The notes beneath the pieces were generated by a model that was not told where the DNA came from, searched no databases, and saw only the letters and a list, made by a program, of their open reading frames with translations. From positions 992,001-1,056,000 of the forward strand of contig OZ024847.1 of assembly GCA_964017145.1 (NCBI GenBank): a stretch of DNA of 64,000 nt, read 5' to 3'. The translations under genes and the position numbers were made by a program. Origin of the DNA: Agrocybe praecox. Its lineage: Eukaryota > Basidiomycota > Agaricomycetes > Agaricales > Agrocybaceae. This document shows, piece after piece, positions 36,229-47,576 of this stretch (positions are counted from its first letter, which is position 1; every line of letters begins with the position of its first letter).

Positions 36229-39200
36229 ATGGTCCGAGAGCTGAAAAGGAAACAGAGCGGGAACTCTGACTCACGAAAGGTACTTTGGTTATATTATTAA
36301 TTGCAACAATGGCTCATATTTTCTCTCGATAGACTAAAGTCTCAAAACATGTTCAAGAGGATATAATCGAGAGGATTGAAAGTGAGGATGAAGAACTTGA
36401 CGACGAAGAGTTAGCACAAGCAGACAGCGACGAAGACTCGGCAGAGGAAATGGATGTAGGAGAAGACGGAGACCAATGGGGAGGCATCGACGGCGGAGAA
36501 TCCCAACCCGCATTCGAAAATCACCTCGCAGCTAAAAAGGCCATAAAACCTCCAACGGGAGAGGAATTGCGCGCGATTAAGGATGCTAGTGACCTTTTCA
36601 AGTCAAGCTCGTTCAAGCTTCAGGTGTGTTTTCCTTCTGATCCAGGTTCATGCTCGTCCTTCAATATCATTTTCTGTTTTAGATCGACGCACTTCTACCT
36701 AATGTCCGTCCAAAAGCTTCCAGAATGCCACCATTGGAAAAGTTTCTTTTTGAACTGCATGCCTTCCTTAAGGACATTCCAGCAGCCGCACCCCAACACC
36801 CTCTCGAAGGAGCACGAAAACTTATGAAGAAAGGTGTCGCCGTACCTTATTCGTTACCTCTTCCCACAGAAGAGACCAACTGGAAAGTCGCATTCGAACC
36901 CCCTAGTGATATTGCTCTTGTCGGAAGCTGGGCTAACAAAGTTTGTGTCAAACCGAAGGATGGAAAGAAATTCGGGGTTGATCTTGCTGTGGAGATGCCG
37001 AACGTGAGTGTTTTAGCCTAGTCCATTGTTCGGTATTCTGACTTTGCGGAAGTCGCTGATTCAAGAGAAAGATTACCTGAATGGACGCTTTTTCCACAAA
37101 AGGGCCTTTTACCTTGCTACTATTGCAGCCTCAATACAAAAATCAAAACTTGGTCGTAAGGTCAACGTTCATTACGAGTCACTACAAGGCGACTCGCGTC
37201 TCACGAAGATCGTCTTGACCCCAAAAAGTGACGGCTCTAGCGACAGCATGTCAGACTTTAGCAAACTCAATGCCCAAGTTTGTATCTTACCTGTATTGTC
37301 GCCCACTTCTCCCATTTCCCTCCACCGCCTTTCACCTTCACACTCGAATATTCGCATCAATACCTCAAGCGATTCTGCTGGTGATGAATCCAAACCTTCT
37401 AATCATTTACCCTCGCCTCTATATAACACCTCTCTCCTTCAAGCGATCGTCCCAAAACCACAATTACTGGCCGTCCATTCTCTCCAAAGTGACGTGCCCT
37501 CATTCTCAGATGCTCTGACGTTGCTTCGCTTGTGGGCCAACCAACATGGATACAGTGACGGCACAAAAATGTGTGTCCGCGGGTTTGAAGGAGCAGGACC
37601 ATGGTGGTGGTCGCTCCTTGCCCTATTATTGCACGGGGAAGAGGCGCACCCCGGGGCACCTAAATCAAGCAAACGGAAATCCGTCGGTAAGGGATTGAGT
37701 TCTTACCAGCTTTTCAAAGCTGCACTAGAGTTCTTAGGTACGTCTCAAAAGGTTTCCATTCTATATTCTTGTTCATTAGTTTCTAGCCAAACACGATTTC
37801 TCTAAGGACTCCGTCTTTTCGAAGTCGGCCGAAGGGCATCGTGTCAGTACGTTTTGTAGAACGACATAATTTCCAAGCAACTTAAATCTTTTTCATTGCA
37901 GTACCCTCCTGAGGAGTATAAAGAATACCCAGATGCAGTCTTTGTGGATTCATTATCGTTAATAAATGTTTTGGCGCGCGTCCCTCTCGGCTCACTAGAA
38001 CTAGTAAGTTTTATCACTGTTTTACCCGTTCACGTGGCTGATTTCATTATACATTAGCTACGCTACGATGCCTCGAAAACGTTGGAGCTGCTTAATCAGA
38101 CCACTTTCTCGGGTGACCCTTTCAACGATGTCTTCATGACAGATCACCGAGATTTATCGACCCGATTTGATGTCATTCTTCGGTGGGTTACTTTTGTTTC
38201 GTATTCACATAGGCACGATTCATTGATATATTCTAAAGAGTCGATATTTCTAATGCGAGACCTCGAAACTCATCGGTGCATTCGACCGTCGACATAGGAT
38301 CACCATCGAATGCTTTCTTAGCATCGATGAGCTCTATTCTACGACAAGGCCTTGGAGATCGCTCTCGAGCAGTTGCTATCCTTCATCCATCATCTCTTCC
38401 TCGGTCAGTTTCTCAAGCCCACCCTGAAAGTCCAGACGTAATTTTCATCGGGATAATTCACGACCCCCAAAACGCATTCCGACTCGTCGATCACGGTCCT
38501 GCTGCCGACGAGCAAGACCAATCTGTCCAGGAGAAATTCAGGAATCTGTGGGGTGATAAATCAGAACTTCGCCGCTTCAAAGACGGAAGGATCGTTGAGA
38601 GTACTGTCTGGGAAGTGAAGACTGCAGACGAAAAAGCCCATGTACCATCAATGGTGGTACGTCATCTCCTCAAGTTGCATTTCGGGCTAGACGAAAATGC
38701 TGTTGAGACATGGCAAACATCCTATGATTCACTTCTGCGACTCCCAACGTCAATATCCCGCGAAATTATTGGGTCAGGAGCTCCGACTGGCTTCAAAGGC
38801 GCGTTGACCGCTTTCGATACTTTGGTCAAGCAGATCAAGAGCTTGGACGACGATCTTCCTCTTTCTTTACTCAATGTCAGTCCTATATCCGAGGCGCTTC
38901 GATATACCAGCGTGTTTAGCCCAGTCGCCTTCCCCACTTCACTCGGGCAAATATTACCGGCCAATGCTCGGTACCAAGCACCCATTGATACTATCCTGGA
39001 ATTTGAAAAGTCTTCAAGGTGGCCTGACGACATCAAGGCCGTCCAAACGATCAAGCTTGCGTTTTTCGAGAAGTTGGCAACGGCGCTGATGGAATTGGTT
39101 CCAGGGTTAAAAGCAAAGGTGGTCGTTGGGGATGGGATCCACACCTCACCGCTCCTTGATAAGTCTGCTCTTGAAATTGTTACCCCAGAAGGATGGGCAT

Positions 39201-40491
39201 TCCATGCCCACATTTGGCATGACCGTGAGGTCAATCTCTTGGACAACGTTATCGGTGGCAAGGCAAGCCTGCTTCCTCACATTGTTACCCAGAAGAAGGA
39301 AAAAAAGACACCAGTACACTACGAGGCTATTGAGGCGAAGGAGGTCTATGTGCGCAGGTTTATTCACTTGCCGCGACACCATCGGGCGATAGCCGCTCTC
39401 TCCCATCACTACACTGCCTTCTCTGGCACCGTTCGACTGGCAAAACGATGGCTGGCATCGCATTGGCTGCTCCATGGACACATCAGCGAAGAGGTAGTCG
39501 AACTCCTGTGCGCCTCATTCTTCATTGGATCAAACCGCAATGGTATCGACGATAACGATACCGAGAAAACTCTACAGCATCTCGTTCCTGCGAGCAAGGA
39601 ACGTGGTTTTGCCTTGTTCGTCCGCTTCTTGAAGGGTTGGAAATGGGAAGAGGGCCTCTTTGTTCCCTTATATGGCTCAGGTCCAGCAACAGTTTTATCG
39701 TCCACCCCCAATCAAAGCAGCAAAAGCGTTTGGCGGGTAGGAACAGAATATGATGCCGATGGGCATATGTGGACGCAGAATGGTCCAGATTATGTGGTGG
39801 CCAATCGAGTATACGCCCTAGCTAATGCTACCTGGAATTATCTACAGGGCCTAGAGTCTGGAGAGTTGAATATTCAGGTATGATTGGTCCGTTGCCTTTT
39901 AGATTACCGACCTTGACGCTTGTTTTTAGGGCATGTTCATTCACCCCACGGGAGATTATGATGTCCTGCTTCATTTAGATTCATCCGTTTTGCCACGATA
40001 TTTCCATAATATCAACCCTGATGAAGATCTCCTCACAAAACGCGGAAAGTACGCCAATAGGACTCAAGACGATGATTCTGTATCGGTGCTGCCAGGATTT
40101 GATCCTGCGCAGATGTTCTTCAAAGACCTACAGGTAGGTTTTTTTTGTTAAATGTTATATGACCATCTAGTAACTATCTATTCAGAGATTGTATGCGGAC
40201 ACCTGTAAGGTTTTCTTTGATCCATACGGTGGTACTCAAATTGGAGCTGTTTGGGACCCGAGCTTGAAGGAGCCTCGGCCTTTCAGAGTTCTTGGTGGCT
40301 TTTCCAGCGTGCCATTGAAAAAGGTATGTTGCAATTTCGTTCTGGGCATGACCACTAGGATATTGACTTACTACCAGGAAAATGAAAAGGCGAAAGACAA
40401 GGGCCTCGTCGTGTTGAATCAAGACGTTGTGGTTTCTGAGATCGGACGTCTTGGAAGCGGATTGATTAAAAGGATCTCATTGTCGAAATGA
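36229..40491 (+). CDS. UTP22: U3 snoRNA-associated protein 22 (NRAP family)
   Basis: Eleven exons (36229-36279, 36333-36623, 36683-37003, 37053-37737, 37787-37842, 37902-38003, 38058-38182, 38260-39877, 39930-40133, 40186-40323, 40378-40491) all stay in phase and give 1,234 residues, almost the length of yeast Utp22. The N-terminus is acidic (EDEELDDEELAQADSDEDS). Then come NRAP blocks: LVGSWANKVCVKPKDGKKF (nucleotidyltransferase-like), RFFHKRAFYLA, LLRLWANQHGY, LRYDASKTLELLN, RFKDGRIVESTVWE, RLAKRWLASHWL and VFFDPYGGTQIGAVWDP. Utp22 works with Rrp7 and CK2 in the small-subunit processome in the nucleolus during early 18S rRNA maturation. It is a degenerate, non-catalytic polymerase-like fold. 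The donor of intron 5 (GTCAGT at 37843) was picked by phase. Confidence 0.94.
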
Positions 40492-40664
40492 CATCGCACA
40501 AACGTTCACACTCGTATATATTTTTTCTATTATTCAATGATGACCTATAGCCTGCCTTTTTTTAAACCCTTATTCAAGATTTTGAAGCCTTTGGCAAACA
40601 TTCCAATATTCAGATTTCAATTCCATTTGCTCGTTAGAGTAAGTATATTACTACGGATCATCAA

Positions 40665-42819
40665 TCAGGTTTTGCATATTTTCAGTAGGGACTGAGCTTC
40701 TCTCCTAGAGATACCATCTTTATGCCAAGGTGCTGCAAACTGGGATTTGAAAGCCTCCGCATTCTTTCGGAGTTCTTCTCCCTTCGTTCCGCGGCAATCT
40801 TCAATGACGGTCCGAATCTCCACCCCTACAGCAGCTCGGGTCCCTTTAGGCGCGCGTCCGCTACGCAAGAGAGGCTTTAATCCCTTTTCTCCGGTTCGGA
40901 CTTCGATTAATTCGAACGCGACATTGAGCCTTTCTGAGAGATAGGCGGCCGCAGCTGGTTGGTCGGCTTGGAAAGGCCAGCATATTCTGAAGACGTGATG
41001 GTATATAATGGTTGCCAATACGCAATGATCAACTTGGAGCTCACAAAGGAACACCACATCCCAGAGATTCCATGATGCTGTTGTGCCCGCAGTGGGATAG
41101 AAACCATCCAGTGGCCTGTAAGCAAATAAGCTTTGTGTGAGCCATTCATCTCCAAGAGCCGGCCCAACCCATCGCTCTTACCGGATGACTTAGGACATAC
41201 TGCTGAGGAGACCAGTTCGTCAAGAGCCCGATCCCGGATCTTTCTACTTTGCTGAGAAGTTCCTGAGGAAGACTGGCAAATGGAGAGGCATATGTGAATA
41301 TCTATGGATGAGATTCAATTAAAGGTTGTACGATAAAGTGAATAAAAATTTCACTAACGAAAGGGAAATTCTTTTCTATTAGCGCCTCTAGGGTCTCTTC
41401 TATGTACTCTGGAGTTGTGCTCCAGAAGACGGTTCCGAAAGACATCTGTAAATTGGTTGATTTGAATAAGTGAAAAATTGAAGTATTAGTCACAACGGCT
41501 TACGAATAGAACAGACTTTTCTCCGCGTTCCAATAACATCTTGTCGAGGAAGCGCTCGATCTCAGGGGACCCTCGAGAGCTCTGTAAGCGAGTGCCGTAG
41601 CCTTCCGGTAGAAGAGGCCCGAGAACGAAGAGCTCTTTCCTCCATTCGGCAAACCACGACCTCATAGATTCAATCGATTCGCTTTCGAAAGCATAGGAAG
41701 ACACAGAAATAACACCATCGCACTCTTTTAGAATACTGCCAGATATAAATATAAGAATGTGGAGATGTTCAACTGCCGATATAATGTCCACTCACACATT
41801 AGCGCCCTTGGTAACTGGCCATTGACCTTCAAATGGGAGCTATAGACTCCGTGCTTAGCGTAGCTATAAATACATAGAACACAATAAGCTCACCTGCTGT
41901 GCGAAGTATTCCCAGTCGTACATATCCGGGAGACCGGCAATCTTGATGATTTTTCCTGACGCTTCTTTCAGGAGCTAAAAGCATAAGTAACCAATACGAA
42001 TGTCTTCATGTACACAGTAGAGTAGTATAATAAAACGCGTACTTTATCTCCTATTTCATTCTCTGAGAGACCGGTACGCGCTGCCTCAGCTAAAATTCTC
42101 TCAGTTGGATCTCCCATGCCACCATATGCCTTTGGCCCAAAGAGTCGGATTATGGACGATGCGTGCGCTGGAATGGAGGCCACGATTGGAACCTTAAAGC
42201 CCGTAACGCTTCGAGTTGCCCGAAATTGTTTTAAAGCAAAGAACTAAGTGATGCGTAGTATCGAGTCAGTGCCTTTGTAGCTCAGAAGGAAGCAAAGACA
42301 TTGTACATCCATTATCACAATTGTAGGCGCTAGGACAGGCTCAAAGATTGTCCCCCTTGTAGCGCACAATATTGGCTTGCACATAGTGAGGGTCTCGTAA
42401 GCGCCGACGTAGGTATCTTCTGTTGGCCCCATGAGGTCAAACAGGGAGTCGGATCCGGTGCCCAGAAATGTTGAAAGAACTCTATAAAAAAAATTGTTTG
42501 ACTAGTTAAGCACCAGTATGGTTTTGAGTATCGATGTACCTTATTCGTCTATGAGTGTTTTCATCTGAAGATCCTCCGAGCTCAGTCGCAATCTCGGAAT
42601 CAGCTTTGCCAAGAAAGTTGGGTGAAACAATCGCAGTTGCGACAAGATTATCATTTTCCTTGATCAATTTTGCAAGCAATATGCAAATAGGTCGAATGTG
42701 ACCTTCAGATAGATTTAGGAATGAGTCTTCGGAAGTGTTTCGTCATATGTTAAAAAATAATTTTACTAACCCCATGCTGGTATGGCAGTAAAAAGGATAT
42801 GTGTATCAAGCGAGAACAT
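40665..42819 (-). CDS. UDP-glycosyltransferase 1 (GT1-like)
   Basis: Eleven exons (42819-42771, 42702-42540, 42481-42307, 42243-42043, 41974-41894, 41839-41796, 41735-41504, 41445-41359, 41301-41182, 41115-41045, 40986-40665) all fit phase and give 514 residues. The N-terminal HILFTAIPAWGHIRPICIL is the family's acceptor-side Rossmann start. The C-terminal donor-binding box runs WSPQQYVLSHPATGWFLSHC, then GHNSIMESLG and FQADQP, with the HCGHNS core. Transfers a sugar from a UDP-sugar to a small lipophilic acceptor; the acceptor is unknown. No signal peptide. Tail to tail with UTP22 and head to head with P450-1. Exon lengths nearly equal those of UGT2 at 47577-49705, so they are duplicates. 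Confidence 0.92.
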
Positions 42820-43674
42820 GCGAGTGCGGCGGGGAATGGGCTGCTTTGTACTTCGAAGAACTGCGTCTACCTCTCTATATGTCATATCTTATGAGGTATG
42901 GGAAATCTTCACACTACTAGAACCCCTATACTTCCAGTTCTGAGACAATCAAAGTGATGCTGAGAGAATAGCATCTTTGCCATAGTATGTAGATATCCAC
43001 GAGCTATGTTGCCTGTAACGTGCGGCCTATTGTTAGCACTTGTTGGTTATCGGCCAAGCGGAGCTGGCGGAGACGAGACCTCGTACGACGGAGTCTCAAA
43101 GATATGAGCGGAGTTTATAACACACTCGGGAGTCGGAATGTCTTTTTCAATTTGTTTTAAATCGTCACAAGAGCGCGAGTATGAGTAAGTTAAAGTTGTA
43201 GTGTAATAGCATACGTTTTAAACAAATGATTGTAAACGGGTGATTTACGGAGAGGCTTACTCATCCGATAAGTTTTCCGATAAGTTTTGGATTCATGAAG
43301 ACCTAGCGTATATCCTTCGTTCCTCAAGCTCAACTCTATATTTAGAGACATCGTTTACTCGGGATGTCCCGAGATTAATCGATCACAAGCGTTTAAACTT
43401 GGCGTTAAACATTAAGGGCCGATGGCTCTTCCTTTTCCCCAAACAGTACATGCATTTCTACCGTGTAGAAGGCCCATGAGTAAACGGAACTAAAAACAAG
43501 GTAATTACAAAAATAAGAAATCTGTGAATTTCATGTACTTGGTACACTCCGTTGTTGGTCGGATAAACATTCTATGTCAACATCAATCCTTGAACAACAG
43601 ACCTCTGTCATCGGATATTGTGGAATTTGGAAGATATAAAACCTGGTGGATAGGCCGCTGTTTTTCTGAAAGAA
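42820..43674. promoter_or_regulatory. divergent promoter of UGT1 and P450-1
   Basis: 855 bp between the two start codons. A perfect 12-bp direct repeat TCCGATAAGTTT (43264-43275 and 43276-43287) carries two GATAAG sites, the target of fungal GATA factors. TATAAA at 43635-43640 lies 35 bp before the P450-1 ATG. One short ORF (43240-43479) spans the repeat and is not called a gene. Co-regulation is an inference. Confidence 0.45.
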
Positions 43675-45919
43675 ATGGGCATCACTTCTACTGATCCACT
43701 CTCCTTTGTATCTCTCGTACTTGCTTTGGGCATCGCAGCGTGTCTAGCGTGTCTGCTAGTGATCGAAAGTCACAAAGGGGGCCAAAGATATCCACCTGGA
43801 CCTCGCTCGCTTCCAATCATCGGAAATTTGCTCGACCTTGCGAGAAACAAAGAAAACTCAACATATCAATCATTGGCAAGGAAATATGGTAAACTCATTA
43901 TACTCCCATTTCACGAATAACTGGCGATGAATGATATAGGCGATCTCGTATTCATGAGCACCTTCGGCAAACATATCCTCGTCGTTAACTCGTTCAAAAC
44001 AGCATATGAGCTGCTCGAGAAACAGTCCGTAAACTACTCCGACCGTCCTCAATCTACTATGAGCCATGAGTTGTAAGCCATTAATTACATTTTCTTGAAT
44101 CACTGAATGAACATTCTTGGAGGCTGGGCTGGGATTTTAGTTTCTCACATATGATGTACGGCGAGCGGTGGAAAAACCATCGCCGGATGTTTCATCGACA
44201 GTTCCAGCAATCAGTTGCCCCGACGTATCAGCCCATACAGAGGCGGGAGGCTCACGCACTTCTCCGAAATCTCCTTCACCACCCAGATGATTTCGACTTT
44301 CATCTACGCCAGTGAGTAACTGTGTTATAACTGTCCGCACGGCCCCAGACTAAAGTTCATTAATACGCGTAGCAATGCTGCAGCTGTTGTTATGAGTGTT
44401 ACATACGGGATAAAAATTGCCCCAAGCGATGATTTGTATGTTACCATAGCAGAAAAGGCGCTCGAGGGAGTAGGTATGGCGGCTAGCCCGGGTGCTTTTT
44501 TAGTCGATTTTATCCCATTCCGTAAGCGCATTCCTTTTTTTGGTAACTGCTATCTGAATCATCTCCCGGGCCCCATGAGTTAAATATATACCGTAAGATA
44601 TTCAATTCTGTTTTTTAGACTTGCTATGTATTAACAAATTTTCGGAATAGGGAATGGCTCCCAGGTGCATCTTTTAAGAGAAAGGCACGGGAATGGTATC
44701 ACGCAACTATGTCCATGAGGGAAGTACCCTTCGCTGCTGTAATCGAAAACATGGTCCGTTCATGCCTACCTCTGGCGTCTTCTGTTTCTGTTTAACGATT
44801 TGAATAGAAAACCGCGAATGCAGCTCCATCTTTCGTTTCCAACCTGCTTACTGAGCTTGAGGAAGAGGATAATGACGAGCAAATAGAAGTCATTAAGAAC
44901 TGTGCTGCCGTCGTCTATGCAGGTCCGTCGCTTCCCATCCCGCATTTTTTTGGGTCTCATGCAAATTGATCATTAGCCGCGGCTGAAAGCGTACGCTCAT
45001 TTTTTATGCAAACGAACTGTTAACTTATAGCATCTTTAAGACCGTCTCTACTCTGTCTTCGTTTATCCTTGCCGTGCTAACCAACCCTGAGGTCCAAGAG
45101 AAAGCACAAGAGGAGATTGATAGAGTCATTGGACGCGAGAGGCTACCCGAATTTGAAGACCGGACATCGCTCCCGTATGTAAATGCGATTCTCTCTGAAG
45201 TCCTACGGTACGTCTAATGAACTTTTACATGCGAGAAAATATTAATATATTGACAATAGCTGGAATCCTGTTGCACCTCTTGGTATTATTATACCCTTTT
45301 CCATTCTGATTTACCGCTCTAATACTAGACGCCGCATCCAGGTCTTCCGCACATGGTTAGAGATGACAGTGAATTTAACGGTTACCATATACCTGCTCAG
45401 ACTATTGTAGTAGGCAACACATGGTAAGAGACGGAGCATTTTATTATCAATAAGAATTGCATTGATATGCAACCAGGGGGATTCTTAACGACCCGGAAAC
45501 ATTTCCCGATCCTCGCAGGTTTAATCCGGAAAGGTTTATGAAGACAGATGATATCGAAGGGACTGAGCACACGCCACAACTCTCTCCTATGAACCCTCTT
45601 TCTGGGGCGTTCGGATATGGCCGAAGGATCTGTCCGGGAAGATTTATGGCTGATGCCCAAGTGTGGATATCGATTGCGTGCATTCTGAGCGTCTTTCATA
45701 TCAGTCCAGCGCGCAACGAAGACGGTCAGCCTATTGTGGTTGAACCCGCGTTTTCTGACAGAGGATTCATTTGGTGAGCATAAATAACATGATATGCCAA
45801 AACTGAAGCGATTAAATTATCTTTCTGAGAATAGTCACCCCCTACCCTTCAAAGTCTCTTTAAAACCACGCGGGGATATAGCAAAGGTACTGATAGAGCA
45901 GACGGAACTGACTGCTTAG
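43675..45919 (+). CDS. cytochrome P450, copy 1
   Basis: About a dozen exons. First 43675-43888, then 43940-44072, 44123-44311, 44373-44521, a 13-nt micro-exon at about 44580-44592, 44651-44753, 44808-44922, a 14-nt micro-exon at about 44977-44990, then exons to 45919. Around 520 residues. N-terminal membrane anchor (LSFVSLVLALGIAACLACLL), then the hinge YPPGPRSLPIIGN. I-helix segment reads AAAES, against AGAES in copy 2. EVLR for the K-helix ExxR, ERF after the meander, and the haem-binding loop FGYGRRICPGRF. ER-bound monooxygenase; substrate unknown. Divergent from UGT1 and followed by UGT2, so it probably works with them. Exact ends of the middle exons are by eye. Confidence 0.87.
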
Positions 45920-47576
45920 GTTCTGAACTATTCTCCGGGATATTACACTGTCTTGTAACTATCTTGTACTCGTAGTAGTATAGCTAATTATCACTTATTG
46001 TTCGATCTGCTATATGATTAAAATCATAACTGCAGTGATCTTTGTATTTCAAGCACTCACCCCAAGCCTTGCTACGTATAACTTACCAAAAAGATTAGAT
46101 TAGATCTTAGACCCTAGCGCTTAGCACGTGTACGAGGATCAATTTCATCCTTTGAATTTCCTGTCTTTCCGGCGTCACACAAGTTAACCTGCGACCACAA
46201 CAAACTTTCCACTCAACCTGCCCCAGATATCAGTCCCACTTCCATTTGCCCTGGAACAAGATGATTGGGTGTCGAAACGCTGCTGAAGGTTCTCCGGGCC
46301 TTGATGAGCTTCCTCGGAGCAACTATGTGATAGCAATGACTTGCATTTCTTTCCCGGCGTCCGACTGGACTCCTAGTTTAATATAACATGTGTGCAACAT
46401 GTGTGCCGCATCAATACAAACTTATTGATCACCGTTAAACCTGATAGAACAGTGGACTGTCTTTATCCAATTCTCATAAGCGGTGAGCACGCTTTGTCGA
46501 TATGGCAGTTCTCTTGAAACATATTCATTTATTCTCACAATGAATTCTGTAGGCAAATATGCATTTTGTTAGAGCTCTCGAAGACTATCTAGAAAACAGC
46601 TGCTTACTACAGTGGTCGATCTGACCTTTCGAAGATATCGAGGTCGGATGTTTTATCGAGTCGCCACTTGGATTTCCGAGCCGTTTCACCGAATTGCATA
46701 TAGAAGTCGCATTGGTTGAAAGCTGCTGAAACGTGCCGAAAACTTTCTCGAAGCTTCTCGAGCGTCCCTAGCATAATATGTATATGGAAATCTATGGAAC
46801 CTTCGAAAAAGCAAAGGTCAAAATGCCAAGAGACCAGACACAGTAGTAAACCTATGTACAGTGCGCTAAGTACTTTCCAAGTCATTTTTACGAGACTTTG
46901 CCAGGATTGACGTGCTTATAGTCAATGGCATCAAGCCTGCGAGCGGGACTTACTCGTACATGGCTGCAACTGGCCGCCTAACAAAATCTTTCGTCATATC
47001 ATCAACACTTGCCATTATAAGATGTGCAGAGAACGTTTCACTTACAAGTTCTATCTTACAAGCTGGAAATCACGACGCTAATTGCTAGTGCTTACTCTTA
47101 TGGTAAGCCTTTTCCTTTTCTGCGACTGATTTCCCCACAGAATTGATGTTCAACCTCAAACCTTACCTTGATACCTGACTATCTCTTTCTCTTTATTTCC
47201 GTGATCTTTGCAGACAGCCTTATAATCGATTGCAAGCGACTTATTTATCATTTACTCTTAGGGCAACTTCGTCGTACATACAGATATGATCTGTCATCGA
47301 TTTGCAAGTGTTCCCATCAGGCCCACAATCCGCTTATTCAAAAAATTCGCGCATATCTATAATCACTCCATTTGTCTCGCTTAAGTTGAAGGCTTCGATT
47401 CGGCAAGCTTTGAGCGGTGAGCTACGATGGGGAAATTTGCTCTTTTGCTTATATGATCCGACAAATAACGCTTACACTTCTCAGGTTCACGCTGACAAGC
47501 TGGAGCTATAAAAAGAGTTCAATGCTACATTGTCGTTCAGAACAATACCTATTCCGCACCCCCATTTCTCCGTGCA
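45920..47576. other. intergenic between P450-1 and UGT2
   Basis: 1.66 kb, AT-rich. One minus-strand ORF (46607-46885, ATG start, hydrophobic first 25 residues) could encode a small protein but has no relatives in the window and no clear second exon, so it is not called. No trace of a further P450 or UGT was found. Confidence 0.4.

Noticed and set aside
37741..37850. Alternative UTP22 exon reading LRLFEVGRRAS after the intron at 37738
   Set aside because: The acceptor at 37785-37786 gives AKHDFSKDSVF, which matches the NRAP family; the other frame does not continue.
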